13,551 nt of DNA, taken from Leucobacter sp. GTDB taxonomy: Bacteria; Actinomycetota; Actinomycetes; Actinomycetales; Microbacteriaceae. Every line of letters begins with the position of its first letter. The first letter of the stretch is position 1. Below are positions 12,944 through 13,551 of the stretch, in pieces. Position numbers and translations under genes: made by a program. The notes below the pieces were generated by a model. It worked only from the letters and a program-made list of their open reading frames with translations. It was not told the DNA's origin and made no database searches. Location: contig JAAZHL010000215.1 of the NCBI GenBank assembly GCA_012510755.1, forward strand, positions 1 through 13,551. Direction: 5' to 3'.

Positions 12944-13551
12944 ATGTCTGAGATTCAGAGTATCAACATTATTGAAGATGCAGAAGGTGAGCTTCGGGTT
13001 TCGTCACTCATTATTGCGGGGCGCACCGATGTGGAGCACCGCGCGATTCTGCAACTGATCCGCACCCACCTGGCCGAGTTCGAGGACTTTGGAGGGGTCG
13101 CATTTGAAATGCAACCCTTTGTGACTGCGGGAGGCACGCAGAACAGGCGGGTCGCTCACCTGAATGAGCAACAGGCAACATTGCTAATCACGTTCATGAA
13201 GAACACGCCAGTGGTTGTCGCGTTCAAGCTCGAACTGGTGAAGCAGTTCTACCAGATGCGTCAGGCGCTCGCTGCTCCACGGTTCAGCATTCCGCAGACG
13301 TATGCGGCGGCTCTCGAGTTGGCGGCGTTGCAGGCGCGGGAGATTGAGTCGTTGGAGGCTCAGGCTGTGCAGGACGCGCCGAAGGTGTTGTTTGCTGACT
13401 CGGTTGCTACGTCTTCAACGACGATCCTTGTCGGTGATTTAGCGAAGATTCTCAAGGGTAACGGGGTTGAGGTTGGCGCGAACCGGTTGTTTGAGTGGTT
13501 GCGTCGTGTCGGGTTTCTGATTCGTAGGCAGGGTGCTGACTGGAATTCGCC
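12944..13551 (+). CDS. Phage antirepressor, Rha family with KilAC domain (partial)
   Basis: The frame is open from ATG 12944 to the window edge (202 codons) and continues beyond it. AGGATAG precedes the start. The N-terminal half (about residues 1-118) is of the Rha type: SSLIIAGRTDVEHRAILQLI, FGGVAFEMQPF, GGTQNRRVAHLNEQQATLLI, TFMKNTPVVVAFKLELVKQF. After a linker the second half begins a KilAC / antirepressor DNA-binding domain: APKVLFADSVATSSTTILVG, DLAKILKGNGVEVGANRLFE, WLRRVGFLIRR. Such proteins are early phage regulators that counter repressor or act as antirepressors. The position as third rightward gene after cro fits. Leucine codons shift from mostly CTG/CTC in the first half to many TTG in the second, hinting at a mosaic origin. 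The C-terminal end is missing. Confidence 0.88.
   Translation, partial: MSEIQSINIIEDAEGELRVSSLIIAGRTDVEHRAILQLIRTHLAEFEDFGGVAFEMQPFVTAGGTQNRRVAHLNEQQATLLITFMKNTPVVVAFKLELVKQFYQMRQALAAPRFSIPQTYAAALELAALQAREIESLEAQAVQDAPKVLFADSVATSSTTILVGDLAKILKGNGVEVGANRLFEWLRRVGFLIRRQGADWNS

Larger units (their letters stand above)
11815..13551. mobile_element. One end of a tRNA-integrated prophage (continues right)
   Basis: The tRNA scar at 11815-11849 marks the boundary. Inside it are a divergent repressor/Cro pair, a small coupled ORF and a Rha/KilAC antirepressor, a typical immunity and early region of a temperate actinophage. No integrase lies between the att site and the repressor, so it is expected at the opposite end, beyond the window. 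No structural genes are visible. A phage-derived satellite or integrative element with a phage-type switch cannot be excluded. The other boundary is not in the window. Confidence 0.85.

Noticed and set aside
1..13551. CRISPR arrays, IS elements and rRNA genes.
   Set aside because: No regularly spaced repeats, transposase motifs or rRNA-like sequence were seen.

Overview
The window comes from a GC-rich Gram-positive actinobacterium, most likely a member of the Microbacteriaceae or a close Micrococcales relative. The basis is the gene order glmM / coaA / glmS / acpS / alr-tsaE / tsaB / rimI / tsaD, a DUF2510 membrane protein, an LAETG cell-wall anchor of the kind used by class E sortases, and several start codons without a Shine-Dalgarno sequence. 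No species can be named from the sequence alone.

Bases 1-7441 are core metabolism. The last codons of glmM (UDP-GlcNAc synthesis) face coaA on the minus strand (first step of CoA synthesis). coaA diverges from a plus-strand run: glmS (glucosamine-6-phosphate), acpS (attaches the CoA-derived phosphopantetheine to acyl carrier protein), a fused alanine racemase-TsaE, tsaB, rimI and tsaD. From acpS onward every junction overlaps by 1-4 bases, so translation is probably coupled. The run links precursors of the cell wall (GlcN-6-P, D-Ala) and lipids (holo-ACP) with tRNA t6A37 modification (TsaE, TsaB, TsaD). An 18-bp tandem repeat sits on the glmS stop codon, and the acpS tail is also repetitive.

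Bases 7470-11806 are minus-strand accessory host genes: a PtpB-like tyrosine phosphatase, a 781-residue sortase-anchored surface protein with a leader and promoter-like -10, a strong 17-bp-stem terminator, a DUF2510 membrane protein, and a second terminator that was probably the terminator of a tRNA gene.

Bases about 11815-13551 are one end of an integrated prophage or phage-like element. The 3' part of a tRNA gene (acceptor strand, T arm, variable loop, half the anticodon stem) survives on the minus strand with no matching 5' half beside it, which marks an attachment site. Directly inside lies a minus-strand HTH repressor whose last codons and stop codon fall in the tRNA-derived sequence. 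Next come a compact divergent control region with four copies of GTAAC(G/T)C, a Cro-like regulator that is a recognisable paralogue of the repressor, a small coupled ORF with a conflicting antisense ORF, and the start of a Rha/KilAC antirepressor cut off by the window edge. No integrase lies between the att site and the repressor.

The most interesting reading is that the repressor gene runs through the attachment site. That is the architecture of 'integration-dependent immunity', known from mycobacteriophages such as BPs, Brujita and Charlie, in which integration itself changes the repressor's C-terminus and so sets lysogeny. Here it is an inference: the other end of the element is needed to test it.
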